From the NCBI GenBank assembly GCA_905250125.1, contig CAJNOL010000001.1:539104-603103 (forward strand): DNA of 64,000 nucleotides, in the 5' to 3' direction. The position numbers were made by a program, and so were the translations under genes. Under the pieces are notes generated by a model. It saw nothing but the letters and a program-made list of their open reading frames with translations, was not told where the DNA came from and searched no databases. Numbering within the stretch: position 1 is the stretch's first letter; every line of letters begins with the position of its first letter. This DNA is from Rotaria sordida. Lineage: Eukaryota; Rotifera; Eurotatoria; Philodinida; Philodinidae. This document shows, piece by piece, positions 27,379-44,275 of the stretch.

Positions 27379-28425
27379 AACTTTTTTTAAAACTTTATAT
27401 CAAATTAATGTGTTATAATAAACACAAACAAAAGGGAAGTTTCGAGATAATAAAAAAAATTTGTTACTTCTTTTGAGTTTTTTTAATTTGCTTAAACAAG
27501 CATTGCAATAGATAAATGAATATAGAAGAACAAAACCGAAACCGAAACCGAAACCGTCGATGACAACAGTCGTATATATATAGAGAAAGATGATGATAAA
27601 ATCTATAATCAAACAAAGAAAAAAAAACACATAAGTCGTAAGAGAAAAAAAAAAAGAAAAGAACATAATGATAAAAGATTTGTGATGTATTGATGTCTTG
27701 CAAACAAAAGCCGCAAGGAGAAAAAAAATGAAGAATTACACACACAAACATACGCAACAAATGCAGATGATCACACAAGCCACGCAGGCAAAAAAAGAGA
27801 ATAATAACCGATCTTTCACCATACTTTTTTTTTTGATTTTTCCTCTTCAAGATCAATTGAACAAAGCTCGCCAACAAGTACACGTTTATACGCATACAGC
27901 TTTTTTTTTTTGGTTTTTAGAAAAGAGGAGTAATTATTCCATTGTTTGATAATACAAAAAAAAAAAAAAAGAACAAAAGACAGTATATGTGTGTAATATA
28001 TATAGCTATATGGAGAAACGAATAAATAGATGCGAGCGAGAATAGAAGGCAAGAACAAATATGTGTTATTGGCTTCGCCTAATCGAACATACGAGAAAAA
28101 AAAGAAGGAACAGAGCGAAACACGTTCACGACGTGTTAATATGTAGAAAAATACAAGCGGAAAAAAAAGGACATATGATAACGCATACTAGAAAGAAATC
28201 AACCCTAAATGAAAGAGATAGAAAAGTTTTAATTCACCCTTCGTCTTTGCTTCTTATTTAAATATTGTTTTTTTTTTTAGATTCTGTACAAACAAATATA
28301 GAACAAATGAGAAAAAAAGAAAGGAACTGATTTAACTAGACAAGGAAATAGAGGTATTGAAAAAAACAACCAACAACAGAATCTTCAGATCGTCTTATTT
28401 TAAGATGATATTAAATTCTGTTCAT
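27379..28425. other. Intergenic region between SZRD1-like and B56 genes
   Basis: Presumed 5' flank of the SZRD1-like gene and 3' flank of the B56 gene. It is rich in A and T runs, which produce several overlapping spurious open frames on both strands. It contains four AAACCG hexamers at 27534-27556. I see no convincing additional exon. Confidence 0.6.
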
Positions 28426-33177
<4,752 letters not shown>

Positions 33178-36100
33178 TTGTCGCAGATGAGTGAGTGCGT
33201 CTGAAAAGCGCTTCAGCTCGACAGGTCCAAGATGAACGAAGGAGAAAAAAAGATGAAAATAATCAATATAAAATCCTTTTTCGTTTTTTTAATCCTTTTA
33301 AGGAATAAAAAAACTATCTTTTGTTTTGTTTTTTATGACCAACAATAAGACAATTCGATCATAATTGATCGATCAAACCAATTGACATTAATTATTTTCA
33401 TGTACAAAATATAAAATAATAATAATTGAGACAAAATCCAAGACTTTTTTTTATATCTTCGTCTAAAACATATGATGAATAATATTTCTCAAGTGACAAA
33501 TAAACAACAACAATAATAACAACGAATGAAAACGAAGAACAAAAGAGTTTCATAATACTAATCGAACCAATTATTTAATGAATATCTATATATATCTCAT
33601 TTTACTTAGTGACAGATTGCTTTTCATAAAAATAGAAATGCGTAAAACAAAGAATGATTTGTATCTTACATTGCATACCTTGAATGTAACGAAATAGGAG
33701 GTACGAAAATAAATAATATGTCTATTTTCTTTTTGCTCAAATCATTTTAGAAGTTCTTAGTCAACGTTTATATTTATTCGAAATAGTTGAAAAAAATCAT
33801 CTACTTATGTAATTTTTTCAAAATATTTTTATATGACAGAAAAAAACCAACTGCGAAAATAGATGCCGCTAAAGTAGATTGATCCATAGTTTATGTTATT
33901 TTCAAATCAGAAGTGGATTACAAAACATGCAAACCCTAATAAGTTTCTACGAGGTTTTTTTGCATGACAATTTCACATAAATCTTAAGATTATGTAAATT
34001 AATCGGTTTACTGTTTAGTCATGTACGATAAGTAAATAATAGCATGAAAACAATTATATATTTTGATTCAATAGTTTGCTTGCATAATTTTCAGGCATTT
34101 ATTCTCAGTTGTTATACGACAAAATGTTTTATAAATTTTAAAAACATGACTTTTTCACATTAGATAGGAAAAATATGATTGTCAAGAATAAATTATAGGA
34201 ATACAATGATGACGACTATTCACTATTATCTTTTTGTCAGTCCGAGACGACAACTAGTATGGATCAAGTTATTCTTACTGTTGCATCTTTAATAGATATC
34301 AGTAGAAGAGTTTCTAATTTCCTTATGTATTTCAATAAATTTTTAATGAGTCAAAAAATATTAAAACCATTCTGTATCCAACTATGAAAATAATATTTGA
34401 TCTTTGTTTTACGTATAATAAATCTATCTAATGATTTTCTTACCTAAAAACTTACGATACTGAAAACAAAAGTAATCCATCATTAATTTAACTACTGATT
34501 AATCAAGACAACTATAGTCTCTTACACGTCACTACACAATTAACTTAGTAGCAAAGAATATTGCTGTTAGTTTCGGAGCAAGGACAAAAAAGAAATATAA
34601 ATGCGGAGTTAATCAAACAGCGGAAAAAAGAAAAAAAAAGGCGAGCACTCCTCTACTTATAATTATATCTTTTGATTTTATCGTTACATCCTTGCGTTCC
34701 TTAAAACATTAAACTAATGAAAATTGCTGAACTATTTTTCCTCGATTTTTATCAGGAATAAAGTAGTGCGGAGCTGAAAACAGAAAAAAGTAAAATATAC
34801 CAAGATTGGAACTGCAAGAAAAAAAACTTTTTCAAATCGAAACAAAAAGAAGTCTATAGTTCAATTTTCTATGAGTTCTACCGAATTACTTTATAAATTT
34901 CATCAATCAAAGTAAAATTCAAGAGAGATAATCAAAAAAATGATATCTATAGGTTGAATTAATCAAAATACGAGTACTAAAGACTTTTTAGATTTAATGC
35001 ATAGAAAGTCTGAAATAGTTTTTCCCAATCGATGGCCAGGGCTAGACTAGATCTAACTGGACTATATTCAGGATCGAGTTTTACAACACTTGATCCAGCA
35101 CATCTCTAATCAGAAACTTTACCCGACATAAATAAAATGAATTCGATGGTTTCTTTGAAACAAGTAATGCAAGACAATGTTATCGTATTAATAAAACAAA
35201 AACCAATTAACAATGTAATACAATGCAATTGATAATAGTCTAGAAGCGTTGCTGAAAAACAATAAAAACACATCTTACGATAAATTTTTCAACTTTGAAC
35301 CATAATAACTAATTCAATGTAGAATAGACATGACGAAAAGTCAATAATATTTGGTTTATTGAATATGTTTAATAATTAAGATAGAACAATTATTATTGAA
35401 AATATAATAACTATCGATAACATTAAGACATTTTTTTTTGGAGTCAGAATTTTGACTAAATAGTATAAAATACAGATGATTTTTCATTAAATCGATTTGG
35501 GAGCAAATTTATTGACAAAATAACACTTAAAGTTATAAAATATTTGAAAAGTATATTTTATTATTCATTATATAAAAAGATTTTAAATTACTAGACGATA
35601 ATTATCAAAATCAATTGAACCACACATATTGCATAATATTCCCATATTTCAATTCTTTTGACTAAAATTGATAAAAAAAAATCGACATCTGAGAATTTTT
35701 TCATTATCATCATCTGATTTTTTTTCTCATTAGTACTGATGAAAATACTAAAAATTTCAGGGACACAGATACGAAAAAATGTGTCGTCTTCCAATTGAAC
35801 TAGATAAAATCGATATAGGAGATATGATAGTAAATATATGACGATAATCGATCATTATTTACAGATCTACTTCTTAAATATAAGACAAAAAAAGTGTTAA
35901 TAAAATTTATAGTCACAAAATCCATCATCTACAAATCACTACTAAGCCAATTTTATTTAGAAAAAAAAATATGAATTTAGTTTTTATAAGAATAAAATCA
36001 TTGCAATATAGGTGTGAATATCGAGAACTTCTAAAGATCAATTCAGTCATCTAAGTACAGTTAGTTTGTCAATGTTTCTTCTTTTTGCGATTTTTCTCGC

Positions 36101-37933
36101 AAAAGTCAACAGAAACAACATTCAATCCAAGCAAAAGTCATGATGTATATATATAGTAAAGCTACCTTTTTTTGTGATAATGACCTTAAAAATAATTAAG
36201 AATGTGCTCTCATCAGTAACAGAGTGTCATGGGGAGAAATCTCTCCAAAAGATTTAAAGCGAAACCTGATCTAACACTACACTTTTGTTTATTTTTGATT
36301 GTTTTGTGTGATTATGTTTGAACTCACGCAGACAATTCTCTTGCAATAGATACATTTTATAATATCACAGATTTATATTTACTTTGCTTTAACAACAAAA
36401 TGCACGTTTAGTGAAGTGAAATCAGTAAGGTAAGAAGGAAGAACTGATTTGATGTAAGCATCAAGGCTTACTACAACAAATGAATAATGATCAATTATCG
36501 AATATCTGGTTATCGCATTTTTGTGTTAACAATTACTAACTCTCTTTGAGAAAATGTGCATATGTTTACGCAATAATTTTACTAAAGAATGTGTTCATGC
36601 CATTTTATGATGATATAGTAACATCAAAAACAGAAAATTATTGTCTTCTAATATTTGCACAAGAAAAACTAAATGAATTTGATATTTTACAATGATTCAG
36701 GCTTCTTGATAAATTGATTCGGCAAAAATTAAAAAGCATTGAATTAGATTTAATAATCTGTATAGAAATCTATTGATACGAACATATGCTGAAAAAAGAA
36801 TCAATGGTTTACTTCAAATAATTTCCTTGTTTTCATCATAACTATTTAAATAGTAGTTGACATTGTTTTTTCGAATTGAATTGTTTTCTATTGTACTTAT
36901 CAGATAAGTAACATTTGGCTGAGAGCTATGATAAGTGCTTTGTTGCATCATCTTGAAGTATGCTCATACATCTGAACTAATACATTTACTGTCTGGATCA
37001 AAAATTGTATCCTTCTTTCTTTTTCAAAGAGTATCCTTCAAAATTTTCTCTTGAAAATCCTATCTTTTTCTCGAATATTCATTCATAAGTCAAGGGTAGA
37101 GAAGTTTTTCTTAGGTTATATCTTATTTAACCATATATTTTTAAAGGTTTCTTCCAATGTGTTATTATTCATGATTCAGATTGTATTAATGAAGTACAAA
37201 ATTCAATTTCTTTCATAGAAAATAAATCGAATTTAGTGGAATTTTTGTTAAAATAGTTTGATAGGACTATAATTCTAATATATTCGGTAGAAATGCCAAT
37301 TAATTTTTTTTCTGCAGATAAAATTCATATATGAAATAATCAGAAAAAGGAAAGTTAGAACAGAGAGAAAAAGACTTTTGTTATTCACAAAATTTCTCCG
37401 ATCATGCAACTGACTTAATTGTTCATCATATGAATAATAGATTATTCTGGATGATATTCGAAATTGAAATAAAGTTTTTTTCAATTCCATCAAAATAATT
37501 ACGAATTGTTTGATTTACCATTTTTTGAATTATTTACATATCAAAAATTTCAAGGCAATCGACAGGTTTGTAATGAACATTAGTATATCATCATTTGTTT
37601 TTCCTTTTTTCTCCACGAATAGATTTCTTGGACAATATTTGACTATGAGACACTCTGAATTACAACTAATGTTTACAGCCATAATCAGAAATGTTATACA
37701 CAATGATAAGTCAGCTCATCAAAGAATAAGAACTAGTACTTGTATTTTTCCAAATTTGTTTTTGTATATCAGTAGATATATTATTCAATTTTTCTCACAT
37801 TACAAACACAAAGCAACTATTTAATGTTTTATTCGATTAAAACATGTTCTTTTATGTCAGAGTTTATGTAGAATGTATTTTTTTTTTGTTAAATAATGAT
37901 TTAAAAATTTAAACAAGTCTAAAATGCTGTTTT
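33178..37933. other. Gene-free AT-rich stretch upstream of the B56 gene
   Basis: The first few hundred bases should contain the promoter and 5' UTR of the B56 gene; no specific element can be named. The rest holds only short frames with no recognisable motifs on either strand. Nothing else was seen. Confidence 0.5.
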
Positions 37934-38044
37934 TAAGGTGTCAGAAATTCAAAGTCGTAGAAAATTTTTTTTTTATACATGATTGAATAGAGAATATGTC
38001 AAATACTCTGAAAATGTATTTTCTCAGTTTTCTAAAACTACTTA

Positions 38045-38165
38045 TAGCACTTCGTGCGAGTTTGTGCAGCGCACGTCACGCTGGTGCATGGTCGATGCGC
38101 GTACCGCTGTGCGACGAATGCATTGTGCGCGCACCATAGTTTGACGAATATACGGTGTGCTCACT
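38045..38165. other. GC-rich alternating purine/pyrimidine patch
   Basis: About 120 bases dense in GTGCG, GCGC and CACG words inside otherwise very AT-rich sequence. It lies at the left end of the nested insertion. A short related stretch with GTGCGTCAC occurs at the right end (40668-40690), suggesting subterminal repeats of the element. Confidence 0.6.
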
Positions 38166-38805
38166 AAGTGTGACAAATCCCCATAATATTTTAGAATCCA
38201 ACCAATCAGTACGAATTATGAGAAAGCCGTTATTTTCTATAATCATTGTCTTAAATACATTAAGTGTAGTAGATTGCAGTCGTTTTTTATTTTCAAATAT
38301 TGTTTTTGGTAATCATTCATTGACTTTCTCGATACGTAAGTAGTCTATTTGTTTTTTTCTTTATCATAGTTTTCGTGAACATATCTGCATATCTTGAATT
38401 TCTTTTACTTCTTATCAGATTTTTTTTTTGTTTTTTTTAGATATTTTTTTTCTCTTCTACAAATCATTTTTTTTGTCTTTTTCGATTATTTTTTGTTCAA
38501 GCTAGCTGAGTCTTTCTTTGAAAGGATGAGTTTGATACCATAAAATAAAAAAAACTTTTTGAAAATTTTTTTTTTTAGTTTAGTCTGCCATCAGTTATTT
38601 TAACCGAAATTTTGTATTACCTAACCGACACAATTTGTAAATGAATAAAAATAGATCGGTTTTCATCGAACTTGAACATTCTTCAGTCCATAATGAATCT
38701 TACAATTCATAAAGTGCTCGTGTTGAAAAAATTATAGTCTGTGACCTGGTAATCCTAAGAAAAAATGTATTTTGGTATGGATTAAGGGTGTCATTTATCA
38801 TTTAA

Positions 38806-39003
38806 TTTAGAATAAATACAAATTATCAGTAATTTATATTTATTTGCAAATATAAATTATGATAATTTACATTTTTTGGTAAATATAAAGTATGAAAAAA
38901 ATAATTTATATTCATAATAAATGTAAATTATTGATAATTTATATTGATGATAAATTTAAATTATTTACTTTTCGCAATTTATCAAATATAAATTAAATTA
39001 ATT
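38806..39003. repeat. Degenerate AATTTATATT-type inverted and direct repeats
   Basis: About 200 bases made of variants of AAATTTATATTTATGATAA in both orientations, such as AATTTATATTTATTTGC next to GCAAATATAAATTATGA. It could fold into several alternative hairpins. It lies between the GC-rich patch and the inner palindrome. Confidence 0.65.
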
Positions 39004-39075
39004 ATCTTACTTCTCTATGACACTTTACATAAGAAATATATCTAACTTTTAATATTATATCTATGTATAATTTAT

Positions 39076-40653
39076 ATGTTATACAATATTTACATTCAAT
39101 CAATAGTTCTTAATCTGCGAGAAGGATCCCATTACTTATCATAATGAGTTTTTCGAAAAAGAGTCAAAACAAATTTTACAGACTAGGAATATGAAAGTTG
39201 CTGCAAATATGGGTTGACCAATTCCAATTCTCGACTTGGAATTAGTCGAAATTGATTTAGAACTGTCTGAAGTTATCTTGCAACTAGTCGAAAACGGTGA
39301 GAATTCGGATTGATTAGAGATACGAAGTTACAGTTAAAGAGCCAGCACAGCTATCTAGAAATCGAGTGTCAGCGAAAATTCGAATTTGTTTCTTTCGTCG
39401 AGAAATGGTGTTTTGTAGAAATATAATAATTTTTTATTAGGCTTAACTGAAAAAAATCAGGGCAGAAGAATCCAAATCTGCAATCAGTTTCTGAAATAGG
39501 GATGCACCGATTCGTGGAGCATCATGTGAAAACTTACCTTTTCCTGTATAGAAAACACAAGTCTCTACCAATTCTCTGTATTACTTCAGCTGATCTTTTC
39601 CTTCTGCATCCCAATCTATGATCAGAATTTATGAAATATGAAGCAAAGATTTCGGAATTGACTGAAATTTGTCTAAAATTTGTATTTTGTGAGTCAATTC
39701 CAGTCAATTTAACCACTTCAAGAACTCGTGTATTGTATTTAGTGAAATTTAACAATGGTTTCTGATACAGCGCTCGAAATCGCTCAGAACTATTATGAAA
39801 AATTGCTGGAAATTTGAATGATCTCACTGTTTGGAATACACATGTACTAATTTCTATCAATTCCTCAAATTCGCAGTCCAGCGTTACCTTATGCCCAATA
39901 TTGAGAGCTATTGAACTTGCGATAATTTTTCATAGTAGTTCTGAGCGATTTTGAGCGCTGTATCTGAAACTATTGTTAGATTTCACTGAATACAACACAC
40001 GAGTTCTTGAAGTGGTTAGAATTGACTGGAATTGACTCACAAAATACAAATTTTAGGCGAATTTCAGTCAATTCCGAAATCTTTGCTTCATATTTGATGA
40101 ATTCTGATTATAGATTGGAATGCAGAAGGAAAAGATCAGCTGAAGTAATACAGAGAATTGGTAGAGACTTGTGTTTTCTATACAAGAAAAGGTAATTTTT
40201 CACATGATGCTCCACGAATTGGTGCATCCCTATTTCAGAAGCTGATTGCAGATTTGGATTCTTCTGCCCTGATTTTCTTCAGTTAAGTCTAATAAAAAAT
40301 TATTATATTTCAACAAAACACTATTTCTCGACGAAAGAAACAAATTCGAGTTTTCGCTGACACTCGATTTCTAGATAGCTGTGCTGGCTCTTTAACTGTA
40401 ACTTCGTATCTCTAATCAATCCGAATTCTCACCATTTTCGACTAGTTACAAAATAACTCCAGACAGTTCTAGATCACTTTCGACTAATTCGAAGTCGAGA
40501 ATTCGAATTGGTGAACCCATATTTGCAGCAACTTCCATATTCCTAGTCTGTAAAATTTGTTTTGACTCTTTTTCGAAAAACTCATTATGATAAGTGGTGG
40601 GTTCTTTTTCCCAGATTAAGAACTATTGATTGAATACAAATATTGTATAACAT
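39076..40653. repeat. Large inverted repeat (inner palindrome), arms about 720 bp
   Basis: The left arm begins ATGTTATACAATATTTACAT and the right arm ends with its near complement. The arms are similar to about 39800 and from about 39930, with a central spacer of roughly 130 bp. Because the arms match, a frame of about 60 codons occurs on the minus strand (39534-39720) and again on the plus strand (40007-40195) with nearly the same protein, containing RRKRSAEVIQRIGRDLCFLY. I cannot tell whether this is coding or chance. Within the arms, TAGGGATGCACCGATT starts at 39497 and its near complement ends at 40232, resembling hAT termini, but no 8-bp direct repeat flanks it. Confidence 0.8.
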
Positions 40654-41820
40654 GTAAACACACTGTGCGTCACATCTAAGCGCATGAGCTAACATAGAGT
40701 AGTCTTGATGGAAAAACATTCGGAATAATGACATACCCTATTTTGGATGAAATGGGTCGATTCTGAAAACCACGCAAAATTTTTTTATTCCATCCCAAAA
40801 AATTTGATTCGAAGTGGAATCTTGAAAAAGATTACTATAACATTTTGTAAATCCTGTCTAGTTCTTTTGCTAGAGAGATAAAAATATTATTTGTAGGAAA
40901 TTATGATGAGCATCCCTATGAAGAAAAGATTATGAAGATATTTTTTGAAAATACTCCTTCATTGCGAGGAAATCATGCAAAAATGTGCCTGTATACAGCG
41001 ATCTTGACCATCATGATTTCACTCATGAGCAAAATGCACGTGATATTCGAGTTCACCATTAAAGATTCAGTTGGATAAGAAATGTTTCAACGAAAACTAT
41101 TTGCCAATGAAATTCCACTCCTAGAGAACCACAGACGAAATTAATGAAAAAAACAAGGACTGAGGAGAAGTACAGACACGCGTTTGATGAAAAATATTTT
41201 TTATTTAAGCGTATGTCATCCAACTCAGCTTTGAATACTGAATCCAAACATCACATGCATTTTGTTCATAAATGAAATCACGACGATCAAAATCGCTAAA
41301 TACAAGCACGCTTTCGTACGATTTTGTTACTGAAATAGAAAGTTTTGATTTTCTCAGTAATGATGTAGTATTTTCAAAAAATATCTTCTTAATCTTTTTC
41401 CCACAGGGATGCTTATTATAATTCTCTACAAATGATGATTTTATCTTTCAAGTAAAAGAACTTGATAGAGTTACAAAATAGCATAGTAGCTTTTTTCAAG
41501 GTCCTATTTTGGATCAAATTTCTTTTTGATATGTTTTATTTGAACAGTGGCAAATACTATTTTCCATGGCTAGTTTTATACGATCAATAAGAAAAAAAAT
41601 CAATTTGGAGAACTAAAAATAATAACGAATAAAAAATTTGGTGTTGCTTTCAAAATCGACCCAGTTCATCCAAAAATAGAGTGTGTCACTATTTCGAATG
41701 ATTTTCCATCAAGACTATCTTTAGAAAACTGAAAAAATAGATTTTCAGAGTATTTGACATCCCCTCTGTCCAACCATGTATAAAAAAATCTTAATATGAT
41801 TTTGAATTTCCGACACCTTA

Positions 41821-42816
41821 CATACATATCATTGTGCTGTTCCTTCTGCAAGAATATTTGATTATTACCAGAAAAATAATGATATTTAACTTTTCAAAAT
41901 GTTCTGAAAAGTCAAATATTCTATAGAATAAAAATGTGTATTTTTGATAAGATCTAAAACTTTCAAATTGACAAATATCTGAATTGTCCGTTGATATGTA
42001 TTCAGTGTGTCTCGTATGCAAATCCGAATATAACAGTAAAAAAAAATCAAAAAACATCTAGATAATGTGATAATTCTAATCAAGAAAAAACTTCATGAAG
42101 TATTAATTCAAATCGTAAATGATACAAAGATTATTTTCAAAGATAAACGACATGATTATTGTCGACCAAAACCTTCCTCCTTCATTTTTAATGAATAACA
42201 TCTGATGGTGTTCAACCTAACGATAATGAATATAAATAACAATATCAATTTTTTTTTCTAATAAGTTTTTTGATAATATCAATGAAACTATTTTCATCTC
42301 ATTTTTGCTTTATAAATTCAAAAATATATGTATTTTCAATTATTAAAATCAACAAAGCCTTTAACTTTTCTAATTTTTCAACTTAATTCATCTGGCAGTC
42401 ATATGCGCATGACATTAGTTAACATTTGTAATCACTTTTTTTCCAAAGAAGAAAAAAAAACAACGGTTAGCAGAAATGATGATGTCAATAATTCCAGATC
42501 TCTTCTTTCTTTGCGTGATTAAGATAAAAAGAAAAGAAAACCTATTTTTTTCTATCTTTTTTTCACTTCCCTGTTATTGGTACTACTGCAACAATATTAT
42601 TTATATTTTATGGATCAAACACTCATCATTATTCTTGAAGCATTCTTTTCTTAAAAGTAAAAGACAAAGAATTTTTTATTATTTTATTATTGATATATAT
42701 GTGATTGATGATCTACAATAAGAAAATCGATCTTGTTAAGCAATACGTTTGTTTTTGTTATATGAATTATAATAACTTTTTATTTTTATTAATAGAAAAA
42801 AATAGAAAGAATAAAT
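41821..42816. other. Upstream region of the small membrane-protein gene
   Basis: AT-rich with no recognised gene. A TTAATAG just before 42796 looks like a splice acceptor, so a non-coding first exon of the next gene may lie in this stretch, but I could not place it. Confidence 0.4.
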
Positions 42817-43356
42817 ATGGATTCGGATTCTGATGACATAGATTCTCGAAATCCACAACGACATGTTGATACAACTCATGAAGATCATATTACCGACGAC
42901 AAAAAGGAAAAGTAAGTTAATTAAAATGTCTAACTAATCTTATTTCCATCACATCTGATCAAAAAAAACCAAATTATTTGAGACTGTTGAAAAAAAAGTA
43001 CCGTCCAACATTGAGTTTTCATTCAATAATTTCTTTAAATCTCATTAAATAAAAAGAGAAGATGATTATTTACTTTTAAAAAACTATTTTACTTCTAACT
43101 TAAATATAAAAATAAAAAAGTTGTTCTTTTTTTTTCTTGAAGTAATCATATTGTCAATCGTCGATCTAGTATAGGTCATATTAACTTCCGAAAAGCCATT
43201 TATCGAAGTCTCTCAATAGAACCAGAAACTCATGAGAGCAATAATACTCAAATACGCTATATAGAATATTTTATAAGATTCGTTTTTATTTGTGTTTTTA
43301 TTGTATTCATCGGATCCTTGATTAGACTTATGTGGCCATTTCATCGTCATAAATAA
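42817..43356 (+). CDS. Small C-terminal tail-anchored membrane protein, family not recognised
   Basis: Two exons, 42817-42911 and 43143-43356, joined by a GTAAGT...AG intron, give 102 residues. The N-terminal half is acidic and hydrophilic (MDSDSDDIDSRNPQRH...). A single hydrophobic segment lies at about residues 74-95 (FIRFVFICVFIVFIGSLI), followed by a short basic tail LMWPFHRHK. There is no signal peptide, so the layout is that of a tail-anchored protein with its N-terminus in the cytosol. Spacing is right for a real gene: ATG after an acceptor-like site, and AATAAA-like signals at about 43384-43400 and 43590. RRSSIGHINFRKAIYRSLS could be a regulatory phosphorylation region, which is speculation. 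I do not recognise a homologue. Confidence 0.6.
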
Positions 43357-44275
43357 AAAAAAAACAACAACAAATTACCATTCAATAAATCTATAATAAA
43401 TTTTATGTACTTGTAGAACTTTACTTTACATTTTATTTAACATTCTCTTCTTATCATTTTTATTTGTATCATTTTTTCTGACAGAAATAAATTCATCTTC
43501 TTTTTTTTCTCAATGTCTATGTATGTGTATTTGTATTCATTCATGCATATCTATTTCCTTGTCTTATGTTGTCATACTTAATGTTTAATAAATAATAAAG
43601 ATTGGCAAAACAATATATTGGTTTTACTTGTATATTGACATATAAGAAGAAGAATGAAGACAGGAAAAGAAGATTGCAATAGTAACAGTTAAGTGTTGAT
43701 AGGAGTATAGACGAAAAAAAGGAAAAAAAAAACTAAATGTATTTTGGATTTAATGATCATAATTGAATCGTAGACCTTTATCACTTATCAAGATAAAATT
43801 CTGACAAAAAATGGCATACTAAAGATAATCAGCGACACTTCCTACTACTGGCATACATGTCAATTAGACACCGATGATGATGATGATGACTTGTTAGATT
43901 ATGTAATTGAATCTTTTTTTCCTTTCTTCTCTTCATATTTGGTGGTCACCGACGAGAGATCACATCTGTTGACAGCATACACAATGATTTTCGGTTTAAT
44001 TAACACGAACAAACAATTAAGCTAGCTAGAAACGAGTATGGCAAGCTAAGCAATAAGTACTCTTAATGTTTATACCAGTCATTTGTATACGAAATCGACT
44101 GACATTAATATCAGTAAAGAGAGAACTGAAGTAAGATTAAAAAAAAACAATCTGACCATTTCCAGGCTCTAAAAGACACTTTTGTTTATTTGTATTTTTT
44201 TTTATTGTCTTTCTCGCCCTCTTAAAAAGAAGAGTACATCAATCTTAGACAACAGTAGATGTACTACACTTGTTT
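43357..44275. other. Intergenic region before the carboxylesterase gene
   Basis: 3' UTR-like sequence of the membrane-protein gene followed by AT-rich sequence. ACTGACATTAATATCAGT at about 44098-44115 is a near-palindrome. No gene is seen. Confidence 0.5.

Larger units (their letters stand above)
38041..40699. mobile_element. Nested insertion inside the palindromic element
   Basis: This segment splits the left arm of the 37936-41818 element: the arm sequence stops at 38040 and resumes at 40702. TA is present on both sides (38039-38040 and 40700-40701). The ends are only weakly inverted: CTTATAGCACTTCGTGCGAG against the complement of the right end, CTCTATGTTAGCTCATGCGC. It contains a GC-rich patch, an AT-rich inverted-repeat stretch and a large inner palindrome. 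Confidence 0.6.
37936..41818. mobile_element. Palindromic TA-flanked TIR element, interrupted by a nested insertion
   Basis: The ends are AGGTGTCAGAAATTCAAA and TTTGAATTTCCGACACCT, flanked by TA at 37934-37935 and 41819-41820. The left arm is 37936-38040 continued at 40702-41080. The right arm is about 41215-41818 reversed. Without the insertion the element would be about 1.2 kb and almost wholly palindromic, with a spacer of about 130 bp. No transposase frame is visible. Arms differ at many positions, so it is not recent. Confidence 0.8.

Noticed and set aside
27464-27895. 143-codon minus-strand frame between two genes
   Set aside because: Produced by A/T homopolymers; Phe/Leu/Tyr-rich with overlapping frames on both strands.
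36465-36490. GGCTTACTACAAC resembling the bdelloid spliced-leader sequence
   Set aside because: Only part matches from memory and no donor site follows at the expected place.
39489-40240. 8-bp target duplication around the hAT-like termini in the inner palindrome
   Set aside because: The flanking 8-mers TTCTGAAA and TTTCAGAA are inverted, not direct, copies, so they belong to the larger palindrome.
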